Shown: positions 44,627-56,280 of the stretch, piece by piece
Numbering within the stretch: the stretch's first letter is position 1
Layout: each line of letters opens with the position of its first letter
Assembly (NCBI GenBank): GCA_964017235.1
Contig: OZ024940.1
Location: 3,410,001 to 3,474,000 of the forward strand
Direction: 5' to 3'
Origin: Sabellastarte sp. h YS-2021
Taxonomy: Eukaryota > Annelida > Polychaeta > Sabellida > Sabellidae
Length of the DNA: 64,000 nucleotides
Notes under the pieces: model-generated
Databases searched by the model: none
Told to the model about the DNA's origin: nothing
The model's input: only the letters and a program-made list of their open reading frames with translations
Translations under genes and position numbers: made by a program

Positions 44627-45851
44627 GTTGGGCGCTAACTCGCGGCAGGGAACAACTCGAGTTGTTCCTTGCGCCAACTCGCGGGATTGAGTTGTGGCAA
44701 ACATCTTGAGATGTGCGTGCCATCTTAAGTTGTGGCTGCATCAACTTAATCCCCCCTAATGTCCAGTGCTGGTCAGTGGCCACATGACTTCTGATTGGCC
44801 AATTATTGACTCCAAATGTGGCTTCTATCTTAAGATGATGGCTGGACCAACTTAATCCTCTAATGTAATTGGCCACACTCACTTTTGACTAGAAGTAATT
44901 AGGTATACAAGGCAGACCTTCAATTGTTATACATTAAGGTACTAGACATATGTCCTACTTTATTAGCTAACTAACTACAATAAATTATTATAGTTTATAT
45001 TGCAAATAAATGATAAGCTTTATCCATTTATACTGAAAAATCTGCAACAGAAAAAAAAAAATTTAATGTATTTTTAATCACTCAGTAAAAAAAGTGTTAG
45101 ATATCTTTAACAAAGTTAATTTGGGAGTTTTACTTTATGAAAGGTATAATATAGTCACTTAAATAATAAATAAACTTGAATTTTCATTGAAATAGGACAC
45201 AATTTTCTTTTACTTAAGTGATATACAAATCTATACTGCTATAGAACAAAATATCACATTGTGTAAAGTAAAATGTAAAATTACACTGGTTTCAAATAAT
45301 ATATAAAAGGATAAAACATCAGAATCGTTATTAACATTGCAAACTATAATTATTTTTGGAATTGCATAAATATAAAACAATATCAAAACACATTGTTCAT
45401 GTATGTGTATTAATTCTACTAATGTGTTACTAAATATTTCAATGGCTTATATCCAAAGTGATACTCATTTGACAAAAAAAAAAAAATCTGAGACCTAATG
45501 ACAATCAAGACACGTGCCAATCATGGTAGCGGCCCTTAGGCTTCCTATTTAAGTAACATTTCAACATCAAAACAGCCTGAGAAATCCTTAAATGCAATTA
45601 AGAAACATCAGCCAGAATAATATATTTACTTTATTTACTTATACTTTATCACCTTTGATTGTCTACATAGCAATTACTTCCACAGAGATTAAACCCTATG
45701 AAAAGATGATTAGGTTGAATTATTTGATGAAGTTGGTGCAGCACCCACTCAAGATGTGGCAGCACAACTCGAGATGTATGCCACCACTTAATCCCGCGAG
45801 TTGGCGCAAGGAACAACTCGAGTTGTTCCCTACCGCGAGTTAGCGCCCAAC
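44627..45851. mobile_element. Non-autonomous DNA transposon, 1,225 bp, long TIRs, 6-bp target duplication
   Basis: TIRs of about 125 bp begin GTTGGGCGCTAACTCGCGG and contain an inner palindrome (GGAACAACTCGAGTTGTTCC). They are flanked by a perfect ATTGCT at 44,621-44,626 and 45,852-45,857. The interior is AT-rich with no transposase-like frame. It lies about 110 bp past the stop of the secreted-protein gene. Superfamily not assigned. Confidence 0.92.
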
Positions 45852-45963
45852 ATTGCTACTCCAACTAATGGGGGTGGAGGGGGGGGGGGGGGGGGGGGGG
45901 GGGGAGACTTTTCAGGAGGGACCAAAAGTATGGACTATTTCGAAGGAGTTTACTCGCACACTA

Positions 45964-47279
45964 TCAGAAGAACTTAATATTATTCACACTGAGTATAACT
46001 AGAAGTTGCCATAAGTAGAAGTAAATGACTGATACACTGCAAAATAGACTTGGACTAAATCCACTGTGCGTTACAGGGTCATCATTTTCTTGCTGCATTA
46101 TCTGAGTATAGTCATGTTGTTCATTTGACTGAGCAGAGGGAAAGGACTGGTTACCCAGTTCCACAACCTTGAACTTGGCATTGTCATGACCATGTGAGAA
46201 CTCTGTGAAATTCGCCACCCTCTCAAGATGCAATACCCAGTCTTCTTTTCGAACTGCCAGGTAGTGGGACACCTTGGACGTACTCATGAATACGGACAGG
46301 TTGCTTCCGGGAAGCTTGGTGACGTAGAACAGCCGCGGGTCCTCTTCATTTAGGACAATTGCATTGATTTCTGAAGAGCTAGGACTGATGAAAACACTGT
46401 TTCGGGTTCCCCGTGAAACAGCTTTTGCCGACTTACTGGTGTTTATCTTTGGCCCACCTTCCAGAAAGATCATGTGCACGTGGATACCTGAACCATCCTT
46501 ATAGGCTCTGTATTCACTCTCCACGTCAGATATGAAGCCAAGATAATGACGCATGATGAAAACTGATGTGCTGATATTAGTGAGAGGGCAGACGCCCAAA
46601 TGACCATTATGCAATACTTGCACATATCCATTGGCGGCCTGAATCACACACTCAATATCTTTATACAGTTTCTTGTTGTCCAGCAACCTCAGAGTGACTC
46701 CGTGTCTGTACCATGGAATGTAGAGGACTTTCTCCACGTGTACTCCCCCTGGTGTGATCTGCACTGTGATGTTGTAGATCATTAGTGGCTCCAAGCCAGG
46801 ACACGCAAGTGTCAGGCGCAGGCCACTGTCGTGGATTCTAGCTAAATATTGCATGAACCAAAGGACATCTTCATGGTTCAGGGACATCGTAGCAACATCG
46901 TACAGATCCACAAACTCAAAAGACGAAGTGTACTCCCCATGGAGGGCAAAACTACCGCACTTTGGAAATTCTGCCAGCACAGATTGATTAAGAATTGTGA
47001 TGGTGTGCCAGTAACTGGAGAGGTAGGAATTTGTGGACAGAGTGAGCCCAACATCATGGTGGATTATCTTGCCACTAGAACCAATCTCCTCCATGATGAC
47101 TGATGACTGTTCGGATGAATGTTGAGGTTGGTTTTGCTTACAAATTCAAATCCACTGTTTGCAATCTCTGTGTAGTTAGGCAGGTTCCAGGCAAAAGGTA
47201 CAACACCAGATCCTTGGCTTACTTCAAAAACGATGAACCACCACAGAACCATACAGGCAGGGCTGAGAACCTTCCTCAT
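45964..47279 (-). CDS. Unrecognised secreted/membrane glycoprotein, interrupted by one frameshift
   Basis: Two overlapping minus-strand frames. The first (47,279-47,064) starts with a clear signal peptide (MRKVLSPACMVLWWFIVFEV, then SQGSG). The second (47,094-45,964) has 376 codons. The second frame has a TGA shortly upstream, so one indel separates the halves; a 7-bp tandem repeat, GATGACT twice, at 47,095-47,108 sits at the overlap. The long part has seven N-glycosylation sequons, four cysteines (residues about 46, 98, 149, 169), and a hydrophobic C-terminus (SVSVIYFYLWQLLVILSV) that could be a membrane anchor or GPI signal. I recognise no family. A 66-codon paralogous piece at 58,688-58,888 keeps its frame. 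A splice-acceptor-like TTTCAG precedes the first ATG. Assembly error versus real lesion is undecided. Confidence 0.62.
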
Positions 47280-47364
47280 CTTGTGTACACAGCTGAAAGT
47301 GTTTTGGATCCACTAGTACAATGTATTTCAAAGAGTAATAGCAAAAACTATTATAAAAATATTA

Positions 47365-47718
47365 CCGTAAATGACCTATTTAGCACATCCGCCCTTGTAA
47401 CCGCACCCTACCTCTTTTTCCCAGCAGTATCATCGTTAACAGTGCACAATATCCACATATTTTTATATATTGTACATATTTTTACTTAATAAATTGACGT
47501 TTTTGTCATGACTTTCGAGTTTGTTTTCATCTACCGCCATATTTACAGGACGTGGGTATTTCTAAATGTCAAAACACCGTTTTTCTACTGGATTGACCTA
47601 TACTTCATCCCGGAAAGAGTTTCATGATGGGTGTGCTAAAAGGGTAATTTTTCCCACAAAATATTGAATAAAAATAGACTTTGCTTAGCATACTGGGGGC
47701 TAAATAGGTCATTTACGG
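47365..47718. repeat. Mariner-type MITE, 354 bp, upstream of the secreted-protein gene
   Basis: Inverted ends CCGTAAATGACCTATTTAG / CTAAATAGGTCATTTACGG with TA on both sides (47,363-47,364 and 47,719-47,720). Starts about 85 bp upstream of the signal-peptide ATG on the other strand. Confidence 0.85.
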
Positions 47719-47859
47719 TAATTTTTGGGGGGGTTTGTTTTTTCATTTTTCATAAAAGTTTTTCCTTCACCTACATAAGCTGCTTTACATCGCATACCTC
47801 CAGCAACAAAAATAAGTGAGATTGTTTCTGTACAAAAAAAAACTGTAGATTGTTGATTC

Positions 47860-48700
47860 AAGTTATACAATGTCTACTGCATGAAGTAGAAATTAGCCAT
47901 AATTAAAACCAAGTTATTTTGTTAATTACAGCCAAGGGGTTAATTAGAGCCAAATCTTATGGAAATTATGGTTATACAGTGCTAGCAATAATCAGAAGCA
48001 ATGTATATGGTGACTGTAAGTCTTAATGGCTCTAGTGGGGTTAACTAGAGTCAAATCCTGTGGATATTGGAGGTTCTAATTATACGGAGTCTACTATATA
48101 TAGTGGAAGTTAGCCATAACTAGAACCAAATCCTGTGGATATTGGAGGTTCTAATTATACAGAGTCTACTGTATATAGTGGAAGTTAGCCATAACTAGAA
48201 CCAATTCCTGTTGATATTCGAGGTTCTAGTTATACAGAGTCTACTGTATATAGTGGAAGTTAGCCATAACTAGAACCAAATCCTTTGGATATTGGAGGTT
48301 CTAGTTACACAGAGTCTACTGTATATAGTGGAAGTTAGCCATAAATAGAATCAAAACCTGTGGATATTGGAGGTTTAGTTATACAGAGTCTACTGTATAT
48401 AGTGGAAGTTAGCCATAACTAGAACCAAATCCTGTGGATATTGGAGGTTCTAGTTACACAGAGTCTACTGTATATAGTGGAAGTTAGCCATAAATAGAAT
48501 CAAAACCTGTGGATATTGGAGGTTTAGTTATACAGAGTCTACTGTATATAGTGGAAGTTAGCCATAACTAGAACCAAATCCTGTGGATATTGGAGGTTCT
48601 AGTTATACAGAGTCTACTGTATATAGTAGAAGTTAGCCATAACTCCAACCAAATCCTGTGGATATTGGAGGGTCTAGTTACAGTGAGTCTACAGTATATC
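47860..48700. repeat. 75-bp self-complementary satellite, array 3
   Basis: Degenerate leading units from 47,860, then about nine units from 48,040 with a 73-75-bp period. The anchor GAGTCTACTGTATATAGTGG recurs at about 48,086, 48,160, 48,235, 48,310, 48,384, 48,459, 48,533 and 48,608. Two adjacent units share a private variant (AATAGAATCAAAACC), pointing to recent local amplification. Confidence 0.92.
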
Positions 48701-50160
48701 AAGCTAATGCAGTAACCTTGTGATAAGGTGTGTGACCAAGTACCAAAGTTATAAATGGAAAATCTGTTTCTCTCATAACTCACTGTGACCGGTTGTTTTT
48801 GTGATAAAAACCCACAAACAATTTTGAAGATTTACAACAGGTTTACCACATTCAATATTCAATGTAATTTTTTTCCCCATCAAGATTTCACTAAAATATT
48901 TTCAGAGATCTGAAAGGCTAACTTTACATAAAATAGCACAAAAACTTTTGGTGACCTGTCTTGTGAATTATAAACTGGATCTTAACTTATGGTGACCTTA
49001 ATAAATATTTGGTGACCTATTTTATGAACTATGAACTGATCTCTAATTTACGTTATGGTGTAAAAATGTTGTTAAAGTCATTTATTTAACTTTTTCTCTA
49101 TCTCAACCAAACTTTATTGTATATACATTGTTATGACTTTACTCAGTAGTAGTTACATTTACACTTTATGTATTAAATTAACTATACTGTATTCAGTCAA
49201 TAAAAGATTGCTTCGCAATGCTATGCTTTACTGACTTCCGGGGATGGTATTGACTGTTAAGACACTTTTAACTCAGTTTGAAGACTGCTTAACAACCAGT
49301 TAATTTTTTTGCAAAACCAAGAAAAGGTTTTTGGAAACTTAATGCCAACTCCATAACTGACCACATTAAGCGGGGAATGAAACAAAAGCGCAAAACTTAC
49401 ATATTCACCAGAGGACACCAAAACTAGTTACTCGAAATATGTAGGGCACCCTTATGAAATCCACAGAATATATGCTGCTGTTGATGCCCAATGCTCTTAT
49501 ATATAAAGCCCCCCCCAAAAAGGAGGTAAGAAATACCCTACCAAATAGAGTTCATCCCTCATGTTTTTAAAAAATTAAATGCTTATTTCTGTCAAAATGA
49601 CTCACATTTCCGCGTCAGAGAAGGTGGGGGGACACAATCAGGGAGACATTCCCTTTTCTCTGTTCATGTTATTTAAATACGTGGGTTTCACCCTTTGTTA
49701 TAAAGATGAACACCAGGACACATGGTTTGGTGTCTTGAATTGGTGTCATGTACTGACATCACCCAGATTCTGTGGTTTTGAACATTGTGGCATTATGACT
49801 GTTAGGTTACTCACTTATACAACATTACCTGACTATGCGCTCATGGTTTGTGGTGCCAGTGAATAATTACAAACTAGAGCACTCGGAGAGCACATTACCT
49901 CCACCAAGGCATGTATGATTTTTTAAAAAAAACGACTCAATAATAAGTAAATGGGAAAATCCAGACCTTTGATATACTTTGTATCGAAGCAGTGATCCAG
50001 ATCACCCTCAAAATTTAATTTTTTCTAGGGCTACAAGCGACCCCAAAAATGCACCTCGATTCCTGGTTTTGGAAGAATCGACTCGGACGCGGTTAATCAC
50101 TTATCAAATTAACTGCATCATATTTTGACATATTATACCTTATAAAATGCTTAAAATTGA
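48701..50160. other. Intergenic, with part of an interspersed repeat at 49,872-50,040
   Basis: No gene seen. 49,872-50,040 carries GAGCACTCGGAGAGCACATT, ACCTCCACCAAGG and GCAGTGATCCAGATCACCCT. These form the left part of a widespread invertebrate repeat whose right part (CTCCTTGG.GGAGGTAAT type) is seen at 59,040-59,230. The stretch 49,620-49,760 is duplicated near 58,890-59,000. Confidence 0.55.
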
Positions 50161-50404
50161 AATTTTTAATTACGTAAGTGTAGCTTTTATAAGCTACAAG
50201 CTTACCATGTGGGACCGAATGCCATTCTCGGATGGCCGCAAGGCATCACGGCCAACGTCTAAGAAAACTAGACATTTATAGTTGGCCGTAGTCTCAGGTT
50301 GTCGTCTCGCAGTACGTTCTGATATCTCTTACTACTTCTCATTGAAATTTTTTAAACCTTACCCCTCAGCTGTAATACAGCGGGGAGGCAGGGTGGGACT
50401 CTTC

Positions 50405-50507
50405 TCAGTCCCACATGGTAAGCTTGTAACTTATAAAAGCTACATTTAAGGAATTAAAATTTTTTATTTTATTGCGCTACAATAGCTTACCATGTGGGAC
50501 TGAATGC
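50405..50507. repeat. DIRS element 2, internal complementary region
   Basis: Left half (CAGTCCCACATGGTAAGCTT to GGAATTAAAAT) complements the left edge at 50,161-50,218. Right half (TTTATTTTATTGCGCTACAA to GGGACTGAATGCT) would complement the right edge, which is missing from this copy. Confidence 0.88.
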
Positions 50508-51079
50508 TGAATCCAACCACATGGTGGAGGGATTACAGCTCAGACTGGAAGATATGTCAATTTTTCTTAGATTTTGAAATAATAGATTAGGATGAATGTT
50601 TAGAAACACTAGTCTGAGTCCCGATTACAGTGCCCCAATCCCAAAGACCGGGCCTGTAAAGAGCCAAAAACCTGAATGGAATGGATGACAGTGCTAAAAA
50701 CTGTCAAGATGTTTTGATTGTATGAGAGAAGTACAGCCATGCTCACTTAAAGAGTGTAAGGGTCCTTAGGGACCATCCATGAGAGAAAAAACCAGCCCAA
50801 TGGTTGGGATTCTCATAAAGTTTTGCCACCGAACATGAGATTCATGACAACCTTGATAAGTCTTTAACACATATTATACTTGACAAACTAAAAATACAAA
50901 ATGACCTTACCCGTAACATCTTGAGAGGTAAACCTATAACGAGACCCTGGGATTAGACCCCTGAAGACTTGGCTGTAGCAGATGTGCCCCCTCCCCCCTT
51001 TTCTTTCCGAGTATGACTGGTCTGAGGGGAAGGGTCTAGGACTTGTTGAGCCGCCGCCACCACTGGTCCCAGACACATA

Positions 51080-51960
51080 TTGTTGTCATTGTCTGACCAA
51101 GTAAGGTATTTTAGATAAAAATTTGTAAATGTGTTTTGAGCTTTCCAATGACAGGCTTGCATGATTTGGTCCACCGATACCCCACCGTAAAAGGCCTTAG
51201 AGGCCGCGAAGGCCCTAATGTCATGTGCTTTAACTTGGAGTCCAAGGCTTGTTGGTCTGCTTGTTAAAACAAAGTAGAATGGTTTGTTTCAACCCAGAAG
51301 AAAGAGTAGTGAGTCTGATGTCTGAGGTATGTCCTTTCTTGAAGATGAAAAGGAGGGACCGAGACCCTCTCAGCTCTTTGGTTCAATCCAAATAGTACCT
51401 CAGGGGCCGCACCAGACACAAGGTCCTGTCTTCTTTGAATTGTCTATCTTCAATGGTAGTTAGAGCAGGAATAGTCACCGGAGACCCACTTTGAGAACCT
51501 TTTCATGCTAGTTGGTTTTTGGCTATAAAGTCAGAAGAAGGCAACCTTTTCCCATTGGCCTAGATTAGATACTTGGTTTGCAACCCAGGCATGGATTTTG
51601 CTGAGGCGTTTGCCGGAGGCCAAAGCTAGCAAGAAAAGCAGTTTTGAGAGTAAGATATGTTTGAGGTCTGTGTCCTTCATAGCTCAAAGGGTGCTTTTGT
51701 GAGCTCATTGAGAACAACAGAAAGGTTTCATTTTGGAAGATTCCTGAAACTTTTGGGACGATCAATGTGAAAACTGGGGAGTAACCTGTGAAGGTCTGAA
51801 CTTAGTGCAATATGGTGACATGTTGGGCCCAAAGTGTCAACAATGACCGCCTGTAACCATCAATGATCGAGAGGCCTGTTTAGACCTTGGTACAGATACA
51901 TGAAAAAATCTGAGATTTGTTCCACAGATGGAATGGAGAAATCCACCGAATTTTCTCTGC
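51080..51960 (-). pseudogene. DIRS element 2 tyrosine recombinase, frameshifted
   Basis: LFLLALASGKRLSKIHAW near 51,620 is the first catalytic-arginine region. VDQIMQACHWKAQNTFTNFY at about 51,110-51,175 is the C-terminal region with the nucleophilic tyrosine (FYLK). Intervening stops and frame changes (for example a TGA before NLSVVLNELTKAPFEL) show it is dead. Confidence 0.82.
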
Positions 51961-53058
51961 ACCATTTCTCAAATAGGGCCCACTTTGACTTGTAGCTGGT
52001 CCTTGTTGATGACCTCTGAGGGCAGCAATTCTCTCGGCCACCTCCACAGAGAAGCCTTGTTCTTGGAGCTGTCCACTCCTAGACACCAGGCGTGGAGGTT
52101 GCGATGTTGAGGATTGTTGTGGAACACATAATTGTGGGACTGTTTGAGAAGAGTTGTTGACACTGGAAGTTGCAGTGGGATCTCTGCTGAGAGCTGCACT
52201 AGGTCTCAAAACCAGGGCATCCCTGGCCAGCCTGGGGCTATTACGATGATCAGGCAATGTCATGTCCTGATTTTTTGGATCACCCTGTGAAGGAGAGCCG
52301 TTGGAGGGTAAGCATAGGCAGTGAGACCCGACCAGTTTATGTTCAGAGCATCCATGTCCCAAGCATTTTGGTCTGGGACTGGAGATACGTACAGTGGAAG
52401 TTTGTGGTTCAGATGAGTGGCAAATAGGTCTACATGAGGAGTGAACCACTTTTTACAGATCTGTTAGAACACCTGCGGATGCAGTGACCATTCTGTTGAC
52501 TGAACTTGGTTGGACCTGGACAGAAGGTCGGCCATCACATCCAGACACCCTGGAATGTGTCTGGCTTTCAATGTTATATGATAATGATGGCACCATGTGA
52601 TGATCTTCCACAGGAGCGCGCACATCTCTGCTGAGTGAGTTCCTCCTTGTTTGTTTATGTAGGCTACCACTGTTGAGTTGTCCGTTGCAACTAGCACTGT
52701 TTGGTTCTGACACTGGTCCTTGAACCTTCGAAGGGCCAGGGAGTGCCTTAAACTCCAGGACATTTATGTGTAGCCTTTTTCCCCCATCTGACCACAGATC
52801 CTTTGTAGAACTTTGATTTAAGTGAGCGCCCCAACCTTCGTTTGACATGTCTAAAGAGTTGGATGCTGTGGTCTTTGGGATAAAGGTCTGCATCTCTCAT
52901 CATGCTTGTGGGGTTCTGCCACCAGTCCAGGTGTGCAGAAATTGATTCTGTCCAAGGAAAGAGGCTGTCCAGCAACTTAGGATATCTCTGAAACTGAAAG
53001 GGTCTCATGTGAAGGCGTCCCTCCAGGACCATTTTCTCCATTGAGGCAAGCAACCCAA
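51961..53058 (-). pseudogene. DIRS element 2 RNase H and connection domain
   Basis: SNEGWGAHLNQSSTKDLW and HINVLEFKAL (52,753-52,840) followed in another frame by VLVATDNSTVVAYINKQGG and HIPGCLDVMADLLSRS (52,490-52,720) are DIRS-type RNase H motifs (D of ATDNS and of ..DVMAD). The linker to the recombinase continues to 51,961. At least two frameshifts. Confidence 0.85.
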
Positions 53059-53281
53059 CTAGAAAAAGGTTTTTGCTGACAAAAACGAAGCGGCCCTGAT
53101 GAAAAAGTGTGAAGTAAGCCGTAAAAGATATCAAGATATGCATCACAAGGAATAGAAAATGTAAAGTTTAGTGCATTGTGTATGTTACCATATTTAACAA
53201 ATGAAAGAACGACCAGAGCTTGACGGAAGAGAAATTGTAGGTGTGAAATTTACTTCTCAAAAGAACGTATGTCCGATGAGT

Positions 53282-53769
53282 AGGAAAAATGCCTCCTAGG
53301 AAATGTACCTCCTAGAAAGAATGCCTCCTGAATATTTTGTGACCAGGAAAAATACCTCCTAAGAAAAAAAGTTCTTTCAAGTATTATAACACTACAGGTT
53401 CACATTACAACTTCAGAGGCATCTTCATTTTTCCACTTGAGTCTTATAGTCGCCAATGCCTGTCAAAAACTCACAGTCTTTTACCCATTTTGCTTAGCTG
53501 TACAAAGGTACGTAAGTTTCTCTTGTAAGGTTTTGCTGGTGCTTCTCACTGTTTTGGCTGGCTGCTCATCCCTGGCTTCCATTAACATGTTTTTGATATT
53601 ATACGTTATAGGTTCATATGTAACATGTTTACAGGTTGAAATAACTTTTTTTCCTCAGGAGGCATTTTTTCCTAGTCACAAAATATCCAGGAGGCATTCT
53701 TTCTAGGAGGCATTTTTTCCAGGAGGCATTTTTTCTGTGAGGCATTTTGTCCAGGAGGCATTTTTTTCC
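53282..53769. repeat. Fold-back element with short subrepeats in its arms
   Basis: The left arm (53,282-53,362: AGGAAAAATGCCTCCTAGG, GAATGCCTCCTGAATATTTT) and the right arm (53,654-53,769) are inverted. Both are built of about 18-bp subunits of type GGAGGCATTTTTTCC, and the right arm has more of them. The organisation recalls Drosophila FB elements. Nested in the Helitron-like element. Confidence 0.82.
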
Positions 53770-54061
53770 CAGATTCTGTATGTCCTACATTCTTTGGTAA
53801 TGTTCTCGGAGAAGAGGTCTTGAGTGAAAGGGTACATTGACCACAGACATTTCTGTTCAAAATGTCATTAGTATCAGACTTAAGTATAAAACACTAATTG
53901 AATGCAGTGAACTTGTGCTTCAACTAAAAACTTAACAAAACCACTAATAAAATCCAGTGAACCAAAGTGCCTTAGAGTTTTTGTTCAAAAGTTAATGATT
54001 TTGCTTCAGAGTTATTGCTTACAAGAAAAATCAAGTTACAAACAAGTCAAGCTATAGCTCT

Positions 54062-54200
54062 AGAAAAATGTTACTGGATTTATTGGGAAAAAAAAGTATG
54101 AGTTTATATATTGCAATATTTATGAATGATTTAGCAAGTGAAATTAAAAATCTAGGCTTAGGAATAAGAGTAGGAGATCATGATCCATTCCACACTTCAA
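54062..54200 (+). pseudogene. Non-LTR retrotransposon RT fragment
   Basis: LYIAIFMNDLASEIKNLGLG with IRVGD resembles the NDLA.EIK.LG.G segment just before the YADD box in RTE/CR1/jockey-like reverse transcriptases. The YADD box itself is absent and the frame dissolves afterwards. A short fragment only. Confidence 0.4.
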
Positions 54201-55030
54201 TAATGCACAAAATTAAGACCAAACAAGTTACTGGACTTGTTGTAGCTGTGGAAAAAGTAGCCTAATAACTTGTTTTAACAAAATACTGTGAACGCAATAC
54301 TTTTCAAGTTATAAGTGATTTAGTGCATGACTGCAGGAATTTGAATGCATTAAAGTTTCAAAAATTCATTTCCCACTTGAGCTAAAATTAATTAAATGTA
54401 GAAGTCTAAGTGAAATGGAAGAAAGAAAACAATATACATTCAAAACAACAGCATAAATATTCCACTTTTTTTTGTTCCACTTTTGCTTCACACACACATA
54501 TATATCTCTATCTATCATCTCCCTCCATCAACCCCCCACCTCCCCCACTGAGGCCATTCTTTTTTTTTCCACTTGCTTTTTATGTGCACTAAAGGGGAGT
54601 TTGGGCGGGGGGGGGGGGTTCTTTCTGCATAGAAATACTTTCCATGATATCACAGAAAAGAATTGGGGAGAAGAAGAAAGGGACAAGTCATTCATTTTCA
54701 CTCAGCTGGAGATACATAAAATGCTGTACAAGAGAAACTGTTTATGAGAAAGTTTTTTTTTTGTTTCAGGCATCTTATATTGTGAAAGAAGTAAGGTGTA
54801 TACATTTGACCAATTTACATAGTCTATGTGAGCAAGTAGGTAGATCATCAACTCCTTCTACAAAACAAAAGTTGAATCAATTGAAGCTTTTTTTTCCAAA
54901 AAGGAAAAGTTATATCCCCACAATTCCAAAAGAATGTAATCAGAAGAATGTGTTTTTTTTAATCTTCCTAAAATTGGGAATTTATATTATGTGAACACTG
55001 ATCAGTTGCAATATGTTAATAACCACATCA

Positions 55031-55125
55031 GTGCATCATAAATTCGAAAATGTCATAACTTCATAAACTTCATAACTTCAGTGCTTCATAAATTCGAAAA
55101 TGTCATAACTTCATAAACACTAAGA
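55031..55125. repeat. 49-bp direct duplication
   Basis: CATCATAAATTCGAAAATGT followed by CATAACTTCATAAAC is present twice with a 49-bp period, differing at one base near the start. Confidence 0.85.
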
Positions 55126-55375
55126 GATTAGGTTTGCCAGACAGCACAAATATTTTTAAGTATACATATGCCAGGTGTGGTTTTAAAAAGTGTTAAAATA
55201 AATGAGGAAGGAGCAAGAAGTATATATTTATCATGTTAACATGGCCAAAGCCTCTTAAGTACAGGAATTTTAAGTGAAATATTATACAAAATCTTACTTT
55301 ACTATAATCAATGTCAAGTTAAACAGATGTTACTGAACAGTAAATCAGTTAGGGGCTGAAAATCCTCATTTTCAC

Positions 55376-56280
55376 ATCAAGATGGCCATGACTGTACTTG
55401 TATTGGAACTTCAAGGTGGAAAGAAAATAAGAATGTCCCTAATGTCATCTTTAAAAGTGTACAAAATTTAACTGAGCTCTGCTGAAGAATACGATAGCTG
55501 GAGATTAAAAACTCCATAATTTCACTGCAAGGTGACCATAACTTCATGCATATTGCGACTTTAAAGTGACCATAAAATGAGAATGTCCCTTTTGTCATCC
55601 TTTATAAGTGCATAAAGTTTACCTCAGGTCAGTTGAACAATAAGATAGCTGGAGGCTGAAACTTCATTTTTCACTGTAAGGTGACCATAACTTCATTCAT
55701 ATTGTGACTTTAAGGTGACCATAATATGAGAATGTCCCTTCAATATCAATATATGTTAGATATGGAAAAAGAAAAGAGCCAGACGGCTTTATTCAAATGT
55801 TATGACTTTAGGGAGGCCAAAATTATATTAACAGTTTAAGGTCACCTTAAAGTCAGGATAACCCTTTGGTTTGCTATCCTTTATAGATGTGCAATGGTTA
55901 ACTGAGGTCAGCCGAACAATAAGATACTTGGAGGCTGAAAACCCCCTTATTTCACTTTAAGGTGGCTACAACTCCATTCATACTGAGAGTTTAAGGTGAC
56001 CATAAGTATTATTTTTATCTACTTTAATACCAGTGATAATTTCAATATAAAAAAAATGAAAAAGAAAGGAGCCAGAGGATTTTATTCCAATTTGATGACT
56101 TTAAGCAGGCCATATGTCCATTAACATTTTCAGTTTAAGGTCACCATAAAGCCAGAATATTCCTGTGGCGAATCTTGATATATGTGCCAAGTTTGGTTGA
56201 AAAAAGTGAAAAACTAAGTGAACTGGAGGGCTAAAACCCCCTTTTTGGACATTAAGGTGACCTTAAGATCGCAGATACAG
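55376..56280. repeat. Tandem core repeats (~150 bp) of the Helitron-like element
   Basis: GAATGTCCCT occurs at 55,431, 55,581 and 55,730. Each unit contains AATAAGATAGCTGGAG, TTTCACTGCAAGGTGACCAT and TTTAAGGTGACCATAA. Diverged further copies extend to about 56,280. The same unit follows the terminus of the second copy at 63,840-64,000. Confidence 0.85.

Larger units (their letters stand above)
50161..53058 (-). mobile_element. DIRS1-type element 2, 3' part
   Basis: Left edge AATTTTTAATTACGTAAGTG, ICR at 50,405-50,507, then the tyrosine recombinase and RNase H region. Collinear with element 1 but not carrying its RNase H deletion. Interrupted at 53,058/53,059 by a Helitron2-like insertion and continued at 56,763. 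Element 1 has the uninterrupted sequence CAACCCAATTAGCGACATC at this place. Confidence 0.9.

Noticed and set aside
48568..48783. Minus-strand frame with repeated CITRTSNIHRIW
   Set aside because: Translation of the 75-bp satellite, whose period is divisible by three, so frames stay open by chance.
53672..53860. Minus-strand frame with repeated KMPPG-like units
   Set aside because: Product of the fold-back element subrepeats; no other coding sign.
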